Shown: positions 25,947 through 34,411, counted from the first letter of the stretch. The stretch: DNA of 64,000 nucleotides from Mesorhizobium sp. WSM2240 (GCF_040438645.1 NZ_CP159253.1:4092001-4156000), one strand, 5' to 3'. The notes: a model not told the origin generated them from the letters alone. Numbers and translations are program-made.

Positions 25947-27114
25947 GCCGGCACCGCCGTGAGCTTTGGCAGCCGCACCAGATTGTAGGCGGCGGCCGTG
26001 AAGGTGAAGGCCCATCCGACCCGGTCACGGCCGCGGAACTTCGTCTTGTCCTGGCCGGCGATGCTCTTGATCCAGCCGAACGCCTCCTCGATGCGCTTGC
26101 GGATGCGCTGGCTGACGGCATAGCGGCCGTGCCGGGTCGTGCGCCCATCGATCGCCGAACTTCGGCCGCTCGTGTTCTGCGCCACGTGCGGCGTCACCCT
26201 CATCGAGCGCAGTTCGTTGACGAAGTCCTCCACATCATATGCCTTGTCGGCGCCGAGCGTGATCGCCTGCGGCCGGTCGGCACGGGGCTCGATCATATGT
26301 AGCGCGGCCACCCGCTCGGCATGTCCGTAGGCCAGTGTCAGGCAGGCCTCGACCAGCAGGCCGTGACGGTTCTCCATTAGCCCGTGCCTCATGAAGCACA
26401 GCTTAGCCTCCTTGCCTTTGCCCTTGCGGTAGAGCCTGGCGTCGGGATCGGTGGTCGAGGCATGCGTCTCGTTCAATCGCTTCTGGCCGTGGAAGTCCGC
26501 TTCGGCGTTGCGCCCACCGCCTTCTGCCGGCGGCTCCTCCGGCCCGTCCTTTGGCCTGACGCTCTTCATCGAGGCCCAAGCCTCGATCAGCGTGCCGTCG
26601 ATCGAGAAGTGGTCCGTAGATAGAAGCCTCTTCACCTTGGGCTGGGCGGCCAGCACCGCGCTCAGGAACTTCGCCGCGATGTCGCCTTCCAGCAGCCGGT
26701 CGCGGTTCTTCGAAAAAACCGAATGGTCTCAGGCCGCATTATCCATCCCGACGCCGACGAACCAGCGGAACAGGAGGTCGTATTCCAGCCGCTCCATCAA
26801 AAGCCGCTCCGAGCGGATCGAATAGAACGCCTGCAGCAGCATCGCCCTGAGCAGCTTCTCCGGCGGAATCGACGGCCTCCCGATCGGCGAATACATCGCC
26901 GCGAAATCCTGCTCCAGCGCCGACAGCGCCTCGTTCACGATCCTCCGGATCGCGTGCAACGGATGATCGCGCCGAACCCGCGCCTCAAGATCCACATAGC
27001 TGAACAACTCGCCCGTCCGATTGTCGTCGCCGCGCACCCACCACCCTCCGAATCTCCTTGGAGCCAATGAATCATGGTCTGAGATCGGCGGCGAACGACT
27101 TTTTCAACAGCCTG
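25606..27114 (-). mobile_element. IS5-family insertion sequence
   Basis: A 1509-bp element lying exactly between two CTAG tetranucleotides. It has CAGGCTGTTGAAGAAGT at the left and the inverse ACTTTTTCAACAGCCTG at the right as imperfect terminal repeats. It contains an interrupted transposase and a short passenger-like ORF, both leftward. CTAG fits the YTAR target of the IS5 subgroup. Confidence 0.9.
25943..27067 (-). pseudogene. IS5-family transposase with internal stop
   Basis: The frame starts at TTG 27067 (MAPRRFGGWWVRGDDNRTGE) and reads an IS5 transposase: ARVRRDHPLHAIRRIVNEAL, IGRPSIPPEKLLRAMLLQAFYSIRSERLLMERLEYDLLFRWFVG. At 26729-26731 a TGA replaces the Trp codon expected in VWDHSVFSKNRDRLL. 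The same frame then continues without other damage through DGTLIEAWASMKS, ADKAYDVEDFVNELR and RIRKRIEEAFGWIKSIAGQDKTKFRGR to the stop at 25943. A single nonsense change thus inactivates an otherwise complete gene. Confidence 0.9.
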
Positions 27115-27118
27115 CTAG

Positions 27119-28609
27119 TCTTACTGTGTCATAAACCTGTTTTGGCAGCATGGACATCGTGGCAGCCGCCGCGCCACGGCGCGGGCGAGTCTAATCCGGA
27201 TGGTGGCGATGGAATTGCCGACGTGGCGTTCGGGACGGAGCGGCGGCGCCACGGGGTCGATAATCTTCGGATAGCGCAGGTGCCTTGAGGAACGGCCTGG
27301 AGCGTGGGGCTGAGGGGGGAATCAGACTCCGTTCGGAGACCAGGAATCCGTAGGCGGCGATCGCGAGCGTGGCGTGATGATGGAAGCCGCGCCAACCTCG
27401 GCCTTCATAATGGCCAAGGCCGATCTCCTGCTTGAGCTCCTGATAATCCCGTTCGATCCGCCACCTCAGCTTGGCCTGATCGACGAGGTCGGCGAGCCCG
27501 GTATTTTCCGGCAAGGTCGAGAGCCAGTACTTGGTCGGCTCGACCTCGTCGTGCGGCCACTCGATCAGGAACCATTCCTCGGCTCGTGGCGCGGAGCGCC
27601 AGTAATCGCGATGCGCCGGCCGGACGCGGATGGCGGCAAAGCGCGAGGCGAGCGGCGCCTTGGAGCCCTCGCGCCAGGTGACGCGGCCCCAGGCGTCCTC
27701 GGGCAGGGTTTGCGCCAGTTCCTTGGCGGAAACCGGCGCGTGCCCGGGCTGGCGCCGGACGAGCGAGGGCGGGCGGCCGCGTCCGCTCCATGGCTTGGGT
27801 GGCAGCGGTTGCGTGTCCGGCGGCCACAAGCGGATCGAGGACTGGACGCCGACGACATAGGTCAAGCCCATCTCCGTCAGCCCGGTGCGGAAGGAGGTGT
27901 CGTTACCGTAACCGGCATCGGCCAGCACAACGCTCCGCGAGACGCCGGCATCCAGCGCCGCCCGGATCTGCGCGAGGGCGATTTCGGGTTTGGTGCGGAA
28001 GATGACATCCTCCGGCACACCTGCCTTGGCGCGCCGATCAGGGTCGTTCGCCCAGCTTTCCGGCAGATAGAGCTGATAGGCGACCGGCAGGCTCGCCTGT
28101 TCGGTGGCAACCGACAGACTGACCGCGACCTGGCAGTTGTCCTGCTTGCCGAGCTGGCCGCAATACTGCCGCGCCACGCCGACCGAATGCTTCCCCTTCT
28201 TGGGAAAGCCGGTGTCGTCGACGATCCAGGCGCGGATCGGCCCCTGACGCTCAAGCGCCGCCAGAGCCTGCGCCCGCACGACGCCAAGTACGGCATCGTC
28301 CGACCAATCCGCTTTCGCCACGAAGTGATGCAGCGACTGGTGTGCCGCCTGAACACGCCCAGGCTCCACCCGCGCCGCCATCGGCTCGACGCTCTTGCGC
28401 TCGCCCGGCAAAAGCAGCCCGGTGCAATAGGCCTTCAGCGGCGCCACCCGGTCAGCATGACCCAATGCCGAGGCCAGCGTCTCGACATAGGCCGCAAAAC
28501 GCGATTCACTCGTTTCGATTCCGTCCTGGAGATCCATCGCTCCCTCCATTTGAAGCTTGAATCTCCATTCTCGCAATCAATCGTTAACAAAGTTTATGAC
28601 ACAGTAAGA
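27119..28609 (-). mobile_element. IS701-family insertion sequence, copy 2
   Basis: A second 1491-bp copy, same orientation, offset by exactly 3008 bp from copy 1 and nearly identical. Its ends abut CTAG at 27115-27118 and 28610-28613. The two copies flank the IS5 element, so the whole resembles a composite transposon. Confidence 0.93.
27191..28537 (-). CDS. IS701-family DDE transposase, copy 2
   Basis: The encoded 448-residue protein is identical to that of copy 1 (24183-25529), including the altered C-terminus. The start is ATG 28537. Identical proteins from two copies point to a very recent duplication. Confidence 0.92.
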   Translation of the reverse strand: MDLQDGIETSESRFAAYVETLASALGHADRVAPLKAYCTGLLLPGERKSVEPMAARVEPGRVQAAHQSLHHFVAKADWSDDAVLGVVRAQALAALERQGPIRAWIVDDTGFPKKGKHSVGVARQYCGQLGKQDNCQVAVSLSVATEQASLPVAYQLYLPESWANDPDRRAKAGVPEDVIFRTKPEIALAQIRAALDAGVSRSVVLADAGYGNDTSFRTGLTEMGLTYVVGVQSSIRLWPPDTQPLPPKPWSGRGRPPSLVRRQPGHAPVSAKELAQTLPEDAWGRVTWREGSKAPLASRFAAIRVRPAHRDYWRSAPRAEEWFLIEWPHDEVEPTKYWLSTLPENTGLADLVDQAKLRWRIERDYQELKQEIGLGHYEGRGWRGFHHHATLAIAAYGFLVSERSLIPPSAPRSRPFLKAPALSEDYRPRGAAAPSRTPRRQFHRHHPD

Positions 28610-28613
28610 CTAG

Positions 28614-28850
28614 AGGGTCATCAGGCTGCAGGTCGACCACATAAAGATTGGTACTCTCGTCACATAGCAGCCTTAGCTCATTCGTGAGAGCAAGCACCTG
28701 CTGACTGTCGCCTGGTTTTCGGCTTTCCCATTGTTCAGATGCATGCTGGAACAGTGCGACTGATCGCTTCCGTGTCCCCTGATTTCCCAGGTGGATGGTA
28801 TTAGTTGGGGATGGAAACGAAAGGCAAATATCACTCGCCGCAGCGCATAG
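28614..28850 (-). pseudogene. 5' part of the reading frame split by the IS stack
   Basis: The minus-strand frame PTNTIHLGNQGTRKRSVAL, then FQHASEQWESRKPGDSQQ, then LRLLCDESTNLYVVDLQPDDP runs up to CTAG 28610-28613 and continues in frame at 24106. There is no clear start codon: the frame stays open upstream of 28850 without a good ATG, so the gene was probably already damaged. Not recognised. Confidence 0.45.
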
Positions 28851-29010
28851 AAGCCAGCGGATCGGCTGGAAATGACGGCCGCAACTTGGGTCCCGAATCT
28901 CTCCGGTCAGGACGTTCTGAGACGGTGGATTTCAGAAGCGAGACAGCAACGTTTGCCGCTTATCGCTCGGAGAAACTGCGCAGAAGTCTCGGCTCTAGCG
29001 GCATTTTAAG

Positions 29011-29192
29011 GGCTGCTTCCCACCTTATGCCCGGGTGCGCGAGGAACTGCTGGCAATTACGACAGGCTGCGCGAGGGCGGCGCGTCTGCCGAGTATCTCG
29101 ACAAGATGGCCGTCGGGCTGGAAAACTGGGTCAAGGCCGCCGACGCCGGCCACCTCGCCTGGGGCATCCAGTTGTTCCGCAAACCGGAATAA
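29011..29192 (+). pseudogene. 3' fragment of a SAM-dependent methyltransferase
   Basis: The plus strand reads FPPYARVREELLA, loses one base at about 29053-29055, then continues NYDRLREGGASAEYLDKMAVGLENWVKAADAGHLAWGIQLFRKPE and stops at 29190. The ending resembles class I methyltransferases. The nucleotide-binding part is missing, so this is a remnant. Confidence 0.45.
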
Positions 29193-29421
29193 GGTGATTC
29201 GCCCGGCGCCAGCAGCCAGCGTGCTTGATAGATACTTCTGTCCATTAGAGCCTCCTGAATTTGAAGGTCAACGAGCGGCGGTCTGACCGTGTTCCTTGAC
29301 GGTTCGTGACAGGCTGCAATGAAACTCAGGAAGCGGGTCTCAAGCGCGTTCTGCTACAGCAAGTCCCAACCGCGGCCTGCGTAAGTGGCGCTTGGTAACC
29401 ACGCTGTGGCTGCCCATCCCT
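29193..29421. other. Island stretch without recognised genes
   Basis: Nothing coding could be supported here. The sequence lies between the methyltransferase fragment and a small leftward ORF. Confidence 0.4.
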
Positions 29422-29613
29422 TCATTCTGTAGTGCTGGAATCCGGGGTGAGTGGATTCTGCTTTCGCTCCTCGGCTTCCGCAGCTGCCTCGGCAATGAGC
29501 CGGCGGACATCATCGATGGAAACGCCCATCTTTTTGGCAAGGTTGCTGATTGCTTCCTCGGATAAGTCCGTGAGGTTTTCAGCGGGGCTGTCCTTGTCAG
29601 GATCATCTTGCAT
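29422..29613 (-). CDS. Small acidic hypothetical protein
   Basis: A 63-residue ORF with ATG 29613: MQDDPDKDSPAENLTDLSE, then EAISNLAKKMGVSIDDVRRL and IAEAAAEAEERKQNP. The centre looks like a short helical or HTH-like unit that would suit a small stress or DNA-binding protein. No family is recognised. Its composition is protein-like, which is why it is kept. Confidence 0.5.
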   Translation of the reverse strand: MQDDPDKDSPAENLTDLSEEAISNLAKKMGVSIDDVRRLIAEAAAEAEERKQNPLTPDSSTTE

Positions 29614-30298
29614 GGCTTAGCAAACGTCGCTGGCCTTTGCGGGTTCCGTGCTGGAAACCCGCGGCCTGACGCCCTTTGCCGGCACAAAAACCTCACTAAT
29701 TTGGAACCAAACCAATTTGGGCACCATTCCAGACAATAAACGCAGGTCAAAATCGTCCGCCATGGCCAACGGCACGCTCCTATTTGCGCGCCATCCAACC
29801 CGCGGAAAGCGGGGAGCATTTTGGTTGAAGGCTTTCCCGATGCGAGAGCTTTTCAGGGACGACCACCTGCGCGCGGGTCTCCGAGCCAGGCGGCATTGGG
29901 GTCGGGGTGGCAAGGGAGCAGACAACGACAACTTAATCGTGTCGCACTTTGACTTGAACGATACTGGCGAGGCGCCAACTTCCGACCCACAACATGGCCG
30001 AACCTAGCATTAGAGAATTGCTACGAAGCTTGAAGGGGGTCCAGCTCATCCGTTTGAAACGGACCTGTCCGCCGGGCCCGCGGACCACCCCAATCCATAT
30101 GCGTATACCGTCCTTATACCGTCCGCTGTTTTGTTGACAAGCTCAGATGTTTCTTAGCTTTGATTGTCCAGACCTGAACAAATTGGCGGCACAAAATGTT
30201 GACGAACTCGTTTGTTATCAACAGCTTGCTATATGGTTTCGTCGCTATGTCTACATCGGTCAACATATTGGTTCTGCGTCAATAAGTCAGACACTAGT
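29614..30298. other. Right end of the island, mostly non-coding
   Basis: A 48-codon minus-strand ORF (29617-29763, MADDFDLRLLSGMVPKLVWF...) sits just upstream of the small acidic ORF and could be translated with it; it is not recognised. The remainder holds the ATACCGT pair at 30105-30122 and AT-rich sequence with several TTGAC/GTCAA words. No integrase was found. Confidence 0.4.
30105..30122 (+). promoter_or_regulatory. Tandem ATACCGT pair, candidate integrase arm-type sites (right end)
   Basis: ATACCGT at 30105-30111 and 30116-30122, eleven bases apart, about 180 bp before the right repeat and in the same orientation as the left pair. Confidence 0.4.
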
Positions 30299-30344
30299 AA
30301 TCATAATCCTGGGGTCGGTGGTTCGAGTCCACTTCCCGCTACCA
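30299..30344 (+). repeat. Right attachment-site repeat (tRNA 3' copy)
   Basis: 46 bp identical to the tRNA 3' half at 19985-20030. The preceding bases do not form the tRNA 5' half, so this is an att copy and not a second tRNA gene. Confidence 0.88.
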
Positions 30345-30372
30345 TTCATTTTCACTGCCATATCTTTGTTGT

Positions 30373-31080
30373 CTAGCGGCACTGCCTGCGAGGTCCGCCG
30401 CCGTAAGGCTGGTAGCTGTTGTCTTCCGGGCGATACGAGCGATAGCGGCTGAAGCAGTAGTTCACATGTTCCTGCGTGACGTAGTCGCCTCCGCTCGTGT
30501 CGGCCGACACGTATTCCGGCTCGAATGAAGGCGCGCCCGCATCTTCCGCATAGCTGTCCTCCGCATCCGGCGGCGGCGAAACATCATCGGACGGGCCGGC
30601 GTCGGCCTCCATGTAGGGCGAGACACAGGTCCGCCGGCCCCCACTGTAGGGCGTATAGCTGTTGTCACGGGGACGGTAGGACCGATAGCGGTTCGCACAC
30701 CATTCGACGTGGGCGGCAGTCAGCCCGGCCGATGGCATTGGGTACTCCTCGCTGCTGGTCGGTTGGACGGAACCGGTCACGGTCGTGTCCAAAGGCTGTG
30801 AAGGGAGATCCTCCGCCGCCTCGTTTTCCGCAACTTCCACTTCGAATTCGGTGGAACTGTTCGGATCGGGCGCGACAGGTCGGGCGGGAAGGCGCTCGAA
30901 GCCCTGTGCAGCCGTGTCCACCTCACGCGGCTGCACAGTCCAGATTTCCGCCTGATCCATCTTCAGCCCGGCCTCGGGCACCGGCTTGGCGGTGAGGAAC
31001 CAGGCTGCCACGGCTGCCCCGCTCAGGAATATCGCAAGCGTCAGCACGAAGCCGCCAAGTATCGCCAACAGCGCTTTCAT
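30373..31080 (-). CDS. BA14K-family protein with two BA14K motifs
   Basis: A 235-residue protein. An N-terminal hydrophobic helix (ALLAILGGFVLTLAIFLSGAAVAAWFL) suggests a signal anchor. A Pro/Glu-rich linker is followed by two copies of the BA14K unit: HVEWCANRYRSYRPRDNSYTPYSGGRRTC near residue 125, and HVNYCFSRYRSYRPEDNSYQPYGGGPRRQC at the very C-terminus. Brucella BA14K is an immunoreactive, lectin-like membrane protein affecting LPS; the role here is unknown. It begins 29 bp right of the island boundary, converging on it, and belongs to the ancestral chromosome. Confidence 0.87.
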   Translation of the reverse strand: MKALLAILGGFVLTLAIFLSGAAVAAWFLTAKPVPEAGLKMDQAEIWTVQPREVDTAAQGFERLPARPVAPDPNSSTEFEVEVAENEAAEDLPSQPLDTTVTGSVQPTSSEEYPMPSAGLTAAHVEWCANRYRSYRPRDNSYTPYSGGRRTCVSPYMEADAGPSDDVSPPPDAEDSYAEDAGAPSFEPEYVSADTSGGDYVTQEHVNYCFSRYRSYRPEDNSYQPYGGGPRRQCR

Positions 31081-31220
31081 GTCGCCCTCCTTCCGTCGGT
31101 CTTACGGAGAATGCAGGGCTGGGGTATCGAGTTCCGATAGAAACGCGCCTTGGTCGTTTCAGAGTGACATTCGTGTCGACGCAGGCCTGCGAAGGCTGCG
31201 GCAATTTTGAACCGCTTGAC

Positions 31221-32333
31221 CTACGGCAGGATCATCGCGATGGCGCCCGCCAGGCGATCCACATTCTCCATCCGGCAGGTCTCGCCCATCAAGCCGATGC
31301 GCCAGATGCGCCCGGCCAAAGGTCCGAGCCCGCCGCCGATCTCAATGCCGAACTCGTCGAGCAGCCGCCGGCGCGCCGACGCGTCGTCGAGCCCTTCCGG
31401 CACCCATACGGTGTTCAGCTGAGGCAGGCGATGCTCCCTGTCGACGACGAAGGCAAAGCCGAGTTCATCGAGCCGCTCAGCCAGCCGCTCATGGGCTGCC
31501 CGGTGGCGCGCCCAGGCCGTCTCCAGCCCCTCGTCGAGCAACCGGCGAAGGCTCTCGTGCAGACTGTAAAGCGCGTTGACCGGCGCGGTATGGTGGTAGG
31601 AGCGGCCATGCTCGCCGTCCCAATAGCCGAGCATGAGGCCGAGATCGAGAAACCAGCTCTGAATCGGCGTCCTGCGCGACTTTACCGCCGCGACCGCGCC
31701 TTCGGAAAAGGTGATCGGCGCCAGACCGGGCGGCGCGGACAGGCATTTCTGCGTGCCCGAATAGACCACGTCGGCCTGCCACTCATCGACGAGGACCGGG
31801 ATCCCGCCGAGGCCTGTCACCGTGTCGACCACCGACAGCATCCCCGCCCCACGCGCGAGTCCGCACAGCGTGGCCGCATCGGAGCGCGCGCCCGTCGAGG
31901 TCTCCGCATGCACGAAGGCGACCAGCTTCGCCCGGGGCGCTTCCCTGATCGCGGCGCGGACCGCCTCGGGATCGACAGGCTTGCCCCATTCGCCGGAAAC
32001 GAGGCGCACCTCCGCGCCCGCGCGTCTCGCAATCTCGGCCATGCGCCCGCCGAACACGCCGTTCTGCGCGACGATCGCCGTATCCCCACGTTCGAGCAGC
32101 GTCACCAGCGCCATTTCCATAGCGAGCGAAGCCGGCGCAGACAGTGGAAAGGTGACGCGGTTTTCCGTCCGCAAGGCGAGTCGGAGCTGGTCCTTGATGA
32201 TCCCCATCAGCTTGACGAAACCCGGATCGAGATGGCCGATGGTCGGCTTGGCCTGCGCCGCAAGCACCTCTGGCGCAACATTGGAAGGGCCCGGTCCCAT
32301 CAGCAGGCGTGGCGGCGGCGAAAAAGCGTTCAT
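31221..32333 (-). CDS. Class V PLP-dependent aminotransferase (alanine/serine-glyoxylate type)
   Basis: A 370-residue enzyme. The start LLMGPGPSNVAPEVLAA is characteristic of alanine-glyoxylate and serine-glyoxylate aminotransferases. Also visible are HAETSTG (142-148), SVVDTVTGLGGIPVLVDEWQADVVYSGTQKCLSAPPG with the PLP lysine Lys196, and YHHTAPVNALYSLHESLRRLLDEG. It would transfer an amino group to glyoxylate. Whether the donor is alanine, serine or aspartate cannot be told. The start is ATG 32333. AT-rich upstream sequence to 32548 holds no gene. Confidence 0.9.
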   Translation of the reverse strand: MNAFSPPPRLLMGPGPSNVAPEVLAAQAKPTIGHLDPGFVKLMGIIKDQLRLALRTENRVTFPLSAPASLAMEMALVTLLERGDTAIVAQNGVFGGRMAEIARRAGAEVRLVSGEWGKPVDPEAVRAAIREAPRAKLVAFVHAETSTGARSDAATLCGLARGAGMLSVVDTVTGLGGIPVLVDEWQADVVYSGTQKCLSAPPGLAPITFSEGAVAAVKSRRTPIQSWFLDLGLMLGYWDGEHGRSYHHTAPVNALYSLHESLRRLLDEGLETAWARHRAAHERLAERLDELGFAFVVDREHRLPQLNTVWVPEGLDDASARRRLLDEFGIEIGGGLGPLAGRIWRIGLMGETCRMENVDRLAGAIAMILP

Positions 32334-32548
32334 CCGGAGATTCCTTGGGAGTGAGCCGAGCAGGTGCCAAGGGCAGGATGGCGGGATTGAGGGTGATAAG
32401 TAAAGTTTAATGGTTTAACGATCGCAGTTAGTGGAATTTACTGCATGCCTGAACCACTGCCGACGGCGACACTTCCGCTGCGTAGGTCCTCTTGCCAGCC
32501 GCAGCGGCTTGGGAAAGAGTGCATTCATCGCGAAATGAGGGGATTGCG

Positions 32549-33016
32549 ATGACCGTCTTGATCCTCGCGCTGCTGATCGGCGTCATAGCCGGCTTGCGGT
32601 CAATGACCGCGCCTGCCGCCGTAAGCTGGGCGGCCTATCTCGGCTGGCTGCCGCTCGACAACAGCTGGGCTGCTTTTCTCGGCTATCGCTTCACGCCGTG
32701 GATTTTCACTGTTCTCGCCGTAACCGAGCTGATCTCCGACCAGCTTCCGGGCACGCCGAGCCGCAAGGTTCCGCTGGCGTTCGGCACGCGCATCGTCAGC
32801 GGCGCGTTTTGCGGCGCGGCGATCGGAACGGCCGGCGGTGCGCTTGTCGGCGGCCTGATCGCTGGCGCGGTCGGCGCGGTGCTGGGCACGCTGGGCGGCT
32901 ACGAGGCGCGCAAGCGGCTGGTCGCGGCGATTGACGGCAAGGATCTGCCGATCGCCCTTCTCGAAGACGCCGTGGCCATAGTTGGCGCATTTCTGATAGT
33001 ATCGGCAGCAACATGA
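32549..33016 (+). CDS. DUF4126 membrane protein
   Basis: A 155-residue protein with four hydrophobic segments rich in Gly/Ala: LILALLIGVIAGLRSMTAPAAVSWAA, WIFTVLAVTELISDQLP, SGAFCGAAIGTAGGALVGGLIAGAVGAVLG and AVAIVGAFLIVSA. GLRSMTAP and ELISDQLPGTPSRKVP are typical of DUF4126 family members. The start is ATG 32549 after GAGGGGA. Its stop overlaps the start of the flavoenzyme gene (ATGA), so the two form an operon. Function unknown. Confidence 0.83.
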   Translation: MTVLILALLIGVIAGLRSMTAPAAVSWAAYLGWLPLDNSWAAFLGYRFTPWIFTVLAVTELISDQLPGTPSRKVPLAFGTRIVSGAFCGAAIGTAGGALVGGLIAGAVGAVLGTLGGYEARKRLVAAIDGKDLPIALLEDAVAIVGAFLIVSAAT

Positions 33017-34392
33017 CCCGAAAGTTCGACGCCATCATCATCGGCGCTGGCCAGGCGGGGCCGTCGCTTGCCGGCCGGCTCACCGCCGCCGGCATGACCG
33101 TCGCGCTCGTCGAGCGCAAGTTCATGGGCGGCACCTGCGTCAACACCGGTTGCACGCCGACCAAGGCGATGGTCGCCAGCGCCTACGCCGCCCACCTTTC
33201 CCGTCGCGCGGCCGATTACGGTGTGACCGTCGGCGGCCCTGTCGGCGTCGACATGAAGGCGGTCAAGGCCCGCAAGGACAGGATCACGCTCGACTCCCGC
33301 GGCAATCTTGAACGCTGGCTAAAAGGTATGGAGAAATGCACGGTTTTCGACGGCCATGCGCGGTTCGAGTCGCCGCGCCAGGTGCGCGTTGGCGACAAGC
33401 TGCTTGAGGCGGACCGCATCTTCGTGAATGTCGGCGGACGCGCGCTGGTGCCCGACATGCCGGGCGTCGACCGGATAACATACCTCACCAACAGCTCGAT
33501 GATGGATGTGGACTTCCTGCCCAGGCACCTCGTGGTGATCGGAGGCAGCTATGTCGGCCTCGAATTCGCGCAGATGTTTCGCCGCTTCGGCAGCGAGGTG
33601 ACGGTCATCGAAAAAAGTCCGCGCCTGATCGCACGCGAGGACGAGGACATTTCCGCCGCGGTGAAGGACATATTGGAGAAGGAGGGCATCGGAATCCGTC
33701 TCAATTCCGAATGCATCAGCTTCGAGCCGCGCGGCGACGATATCTGCGCCGGGGTGGATTGCAGCTCGGGCGACCGCCAGGTGCTCGGCTCGCACGTGCT
33801 GCTGGCAGTCGGCCGCCGGCCCAACACCGACGACCTCGGACTGGAGAGAGCCGGCGTCGAAACCGACCGGCACGGCTACATCACCGTCGATGATGAGCTA
33901 CGCACCAGCGTCCCAGGTATCTGGGCGCTCGGCGACTGCAACGGCAAGGGCGCGTTCACCCACACCTCCTACAATGATTTCGAGATCGTGGCGGCGAACC
34001 TGCTCGACGACGACAAACGCCGCGTCAGCGACCGCCTGTCCGCATATGCGCTCTACATCGACCCGCCGCTCGGACGCGCCGGGATGAGCGAGTCCGAGGC
34101 CAAGAAATCAGGCCGGAATATCCTCGTCGGCGCGCGTCCGATGACGAGGGTCGCTCGCGCTGTCGAGAAAGGCGAGACGCAAGGCTTCATGAAGATCGTC
34201 GCCGACGCGGACAGCAAGGAAATCCTAGGCGCAGCGATCCTGGGAACCGGCGGCGACGAAGCCATCCACTGCATACTGGACACTATGTACGCGAAGGCGC
34301 CCTACACGACGCTGCAGAGGGCAGTGCATATCCATCCGACCGTCTCGGAGCTTATCCCGACCGTGCTCGGCGAGATGAAGCCGGCGAACTGA
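33013..34392 (+). CDS. FAD-dependent pyridine nucleotide-disulfide oxidoreductase (mercuric-reductase-like)
   Basis: A 459-residue class I flavoprotein. FAD-binding GAGQAG (11-16) is followed by the redox disulfide in GGTCVNTGCTPTKAM (Cys42, Cys47). The NAD(P) motif GGSYVGLEFAQMFRRFGSEVTVIE is near residue 177. GIWALGDCNGKGAFTHTSYND and the C-terminal dimer region with HIHPTVSELIP complete it. No N-terminal heavy-metal-associated domain and no C-terminal vicinal cysteines are present, so mercury reduction is unlikely. It belongs to the 'FAD-containing oxidoreductase' relatives with unknown substrate. Confidence 0.9.
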   Translation: MTRKFDAIIIGAGQAGPSLAGRLTAAGMTVALVERKFMGGTCVNTGCTPTKAMVASAYAAHLSRRAADYGVTVGGPVGVDMKAVKARKDRITLDSRGNLERWLKGMEKCTVFDGHARFESPRQVRVGDKLLEADRIFVNVGGRALVPDMPGVDRITYLTNSSMMDVDFLPRHLVVIGGSYVGLEFAQMFRRFGSEVTVIEKSPRLIAREDEDISAAVKDILEKEGIGIRLNSECISFEPRGDDICAGVDCSSGDRQVLGSHVLLAVGRRPNTDDLGLERAGVETDRHGYITVDDELRTSVPGIWALGDCNGKGAFTHTSYNDFEIVAANLLDDDKRRVSDRLSAYALYIDPPLGRAGMSESEAKKSGRNILVGARPMTRVARAVEKGETQGFMKIVADADSKEILGAAILGTGGDEAIHCILDTMYAKAPYTTLQRAVHIHPTVSELIPTVLGEMKPAN

Positions 34393-34411
34393 CGCTGGCG
34401 CCTGACGACCG

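Larger units (their letters stand above)
20031..30344. mobile_element. tRNA-inserted genomic island, decayed, without integrase
   Basis: The 10.3 kb between the two 46-bp repeats differ sharply from the flanks. Coding density is low, with insertion sequences, truncated and frameshifted gene remnants and a SyrB-like gene. No tyrosine recombinase, relaxase or plasmid-type gene can be recognised, so the island looks like the remains of a larger integrative element. Repeated ATACCGT pairs sit close to each end (20113-20129 and 30105-30122) and could be integrase arm sites. The functional genes I can support inside are syrB-like, the cupin and small hypotheticals. Confidence 0.82.

Noticed and set aside
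24107..28613. A functional composite transposon carrying cargo genes
   Set aside because: The inner segment is just an IS5 element with a dead transposase and a small passenger ORF, so there is no cargo advantage to point to.
30299..30344. A second tRNA gene at the right end of the island
   Set aside because: Only the 3' half is present; the sequence before it cannot form the acceptor or D arm, so it is an attachment-site copy.
30147..30452. A 101-codon plus-strand ORF across the right attachment site
   Set aside because: It runs through the tRNA copy and into the BA14K gene antisense, with no family pattern.
33013..34392. Mercuric reductase (merA)
   Set aside because: No heavy-metal-associated domain, no C-terminal cysteine pair and no mer genes nearby; only the general oxidoreductase fold is supported.
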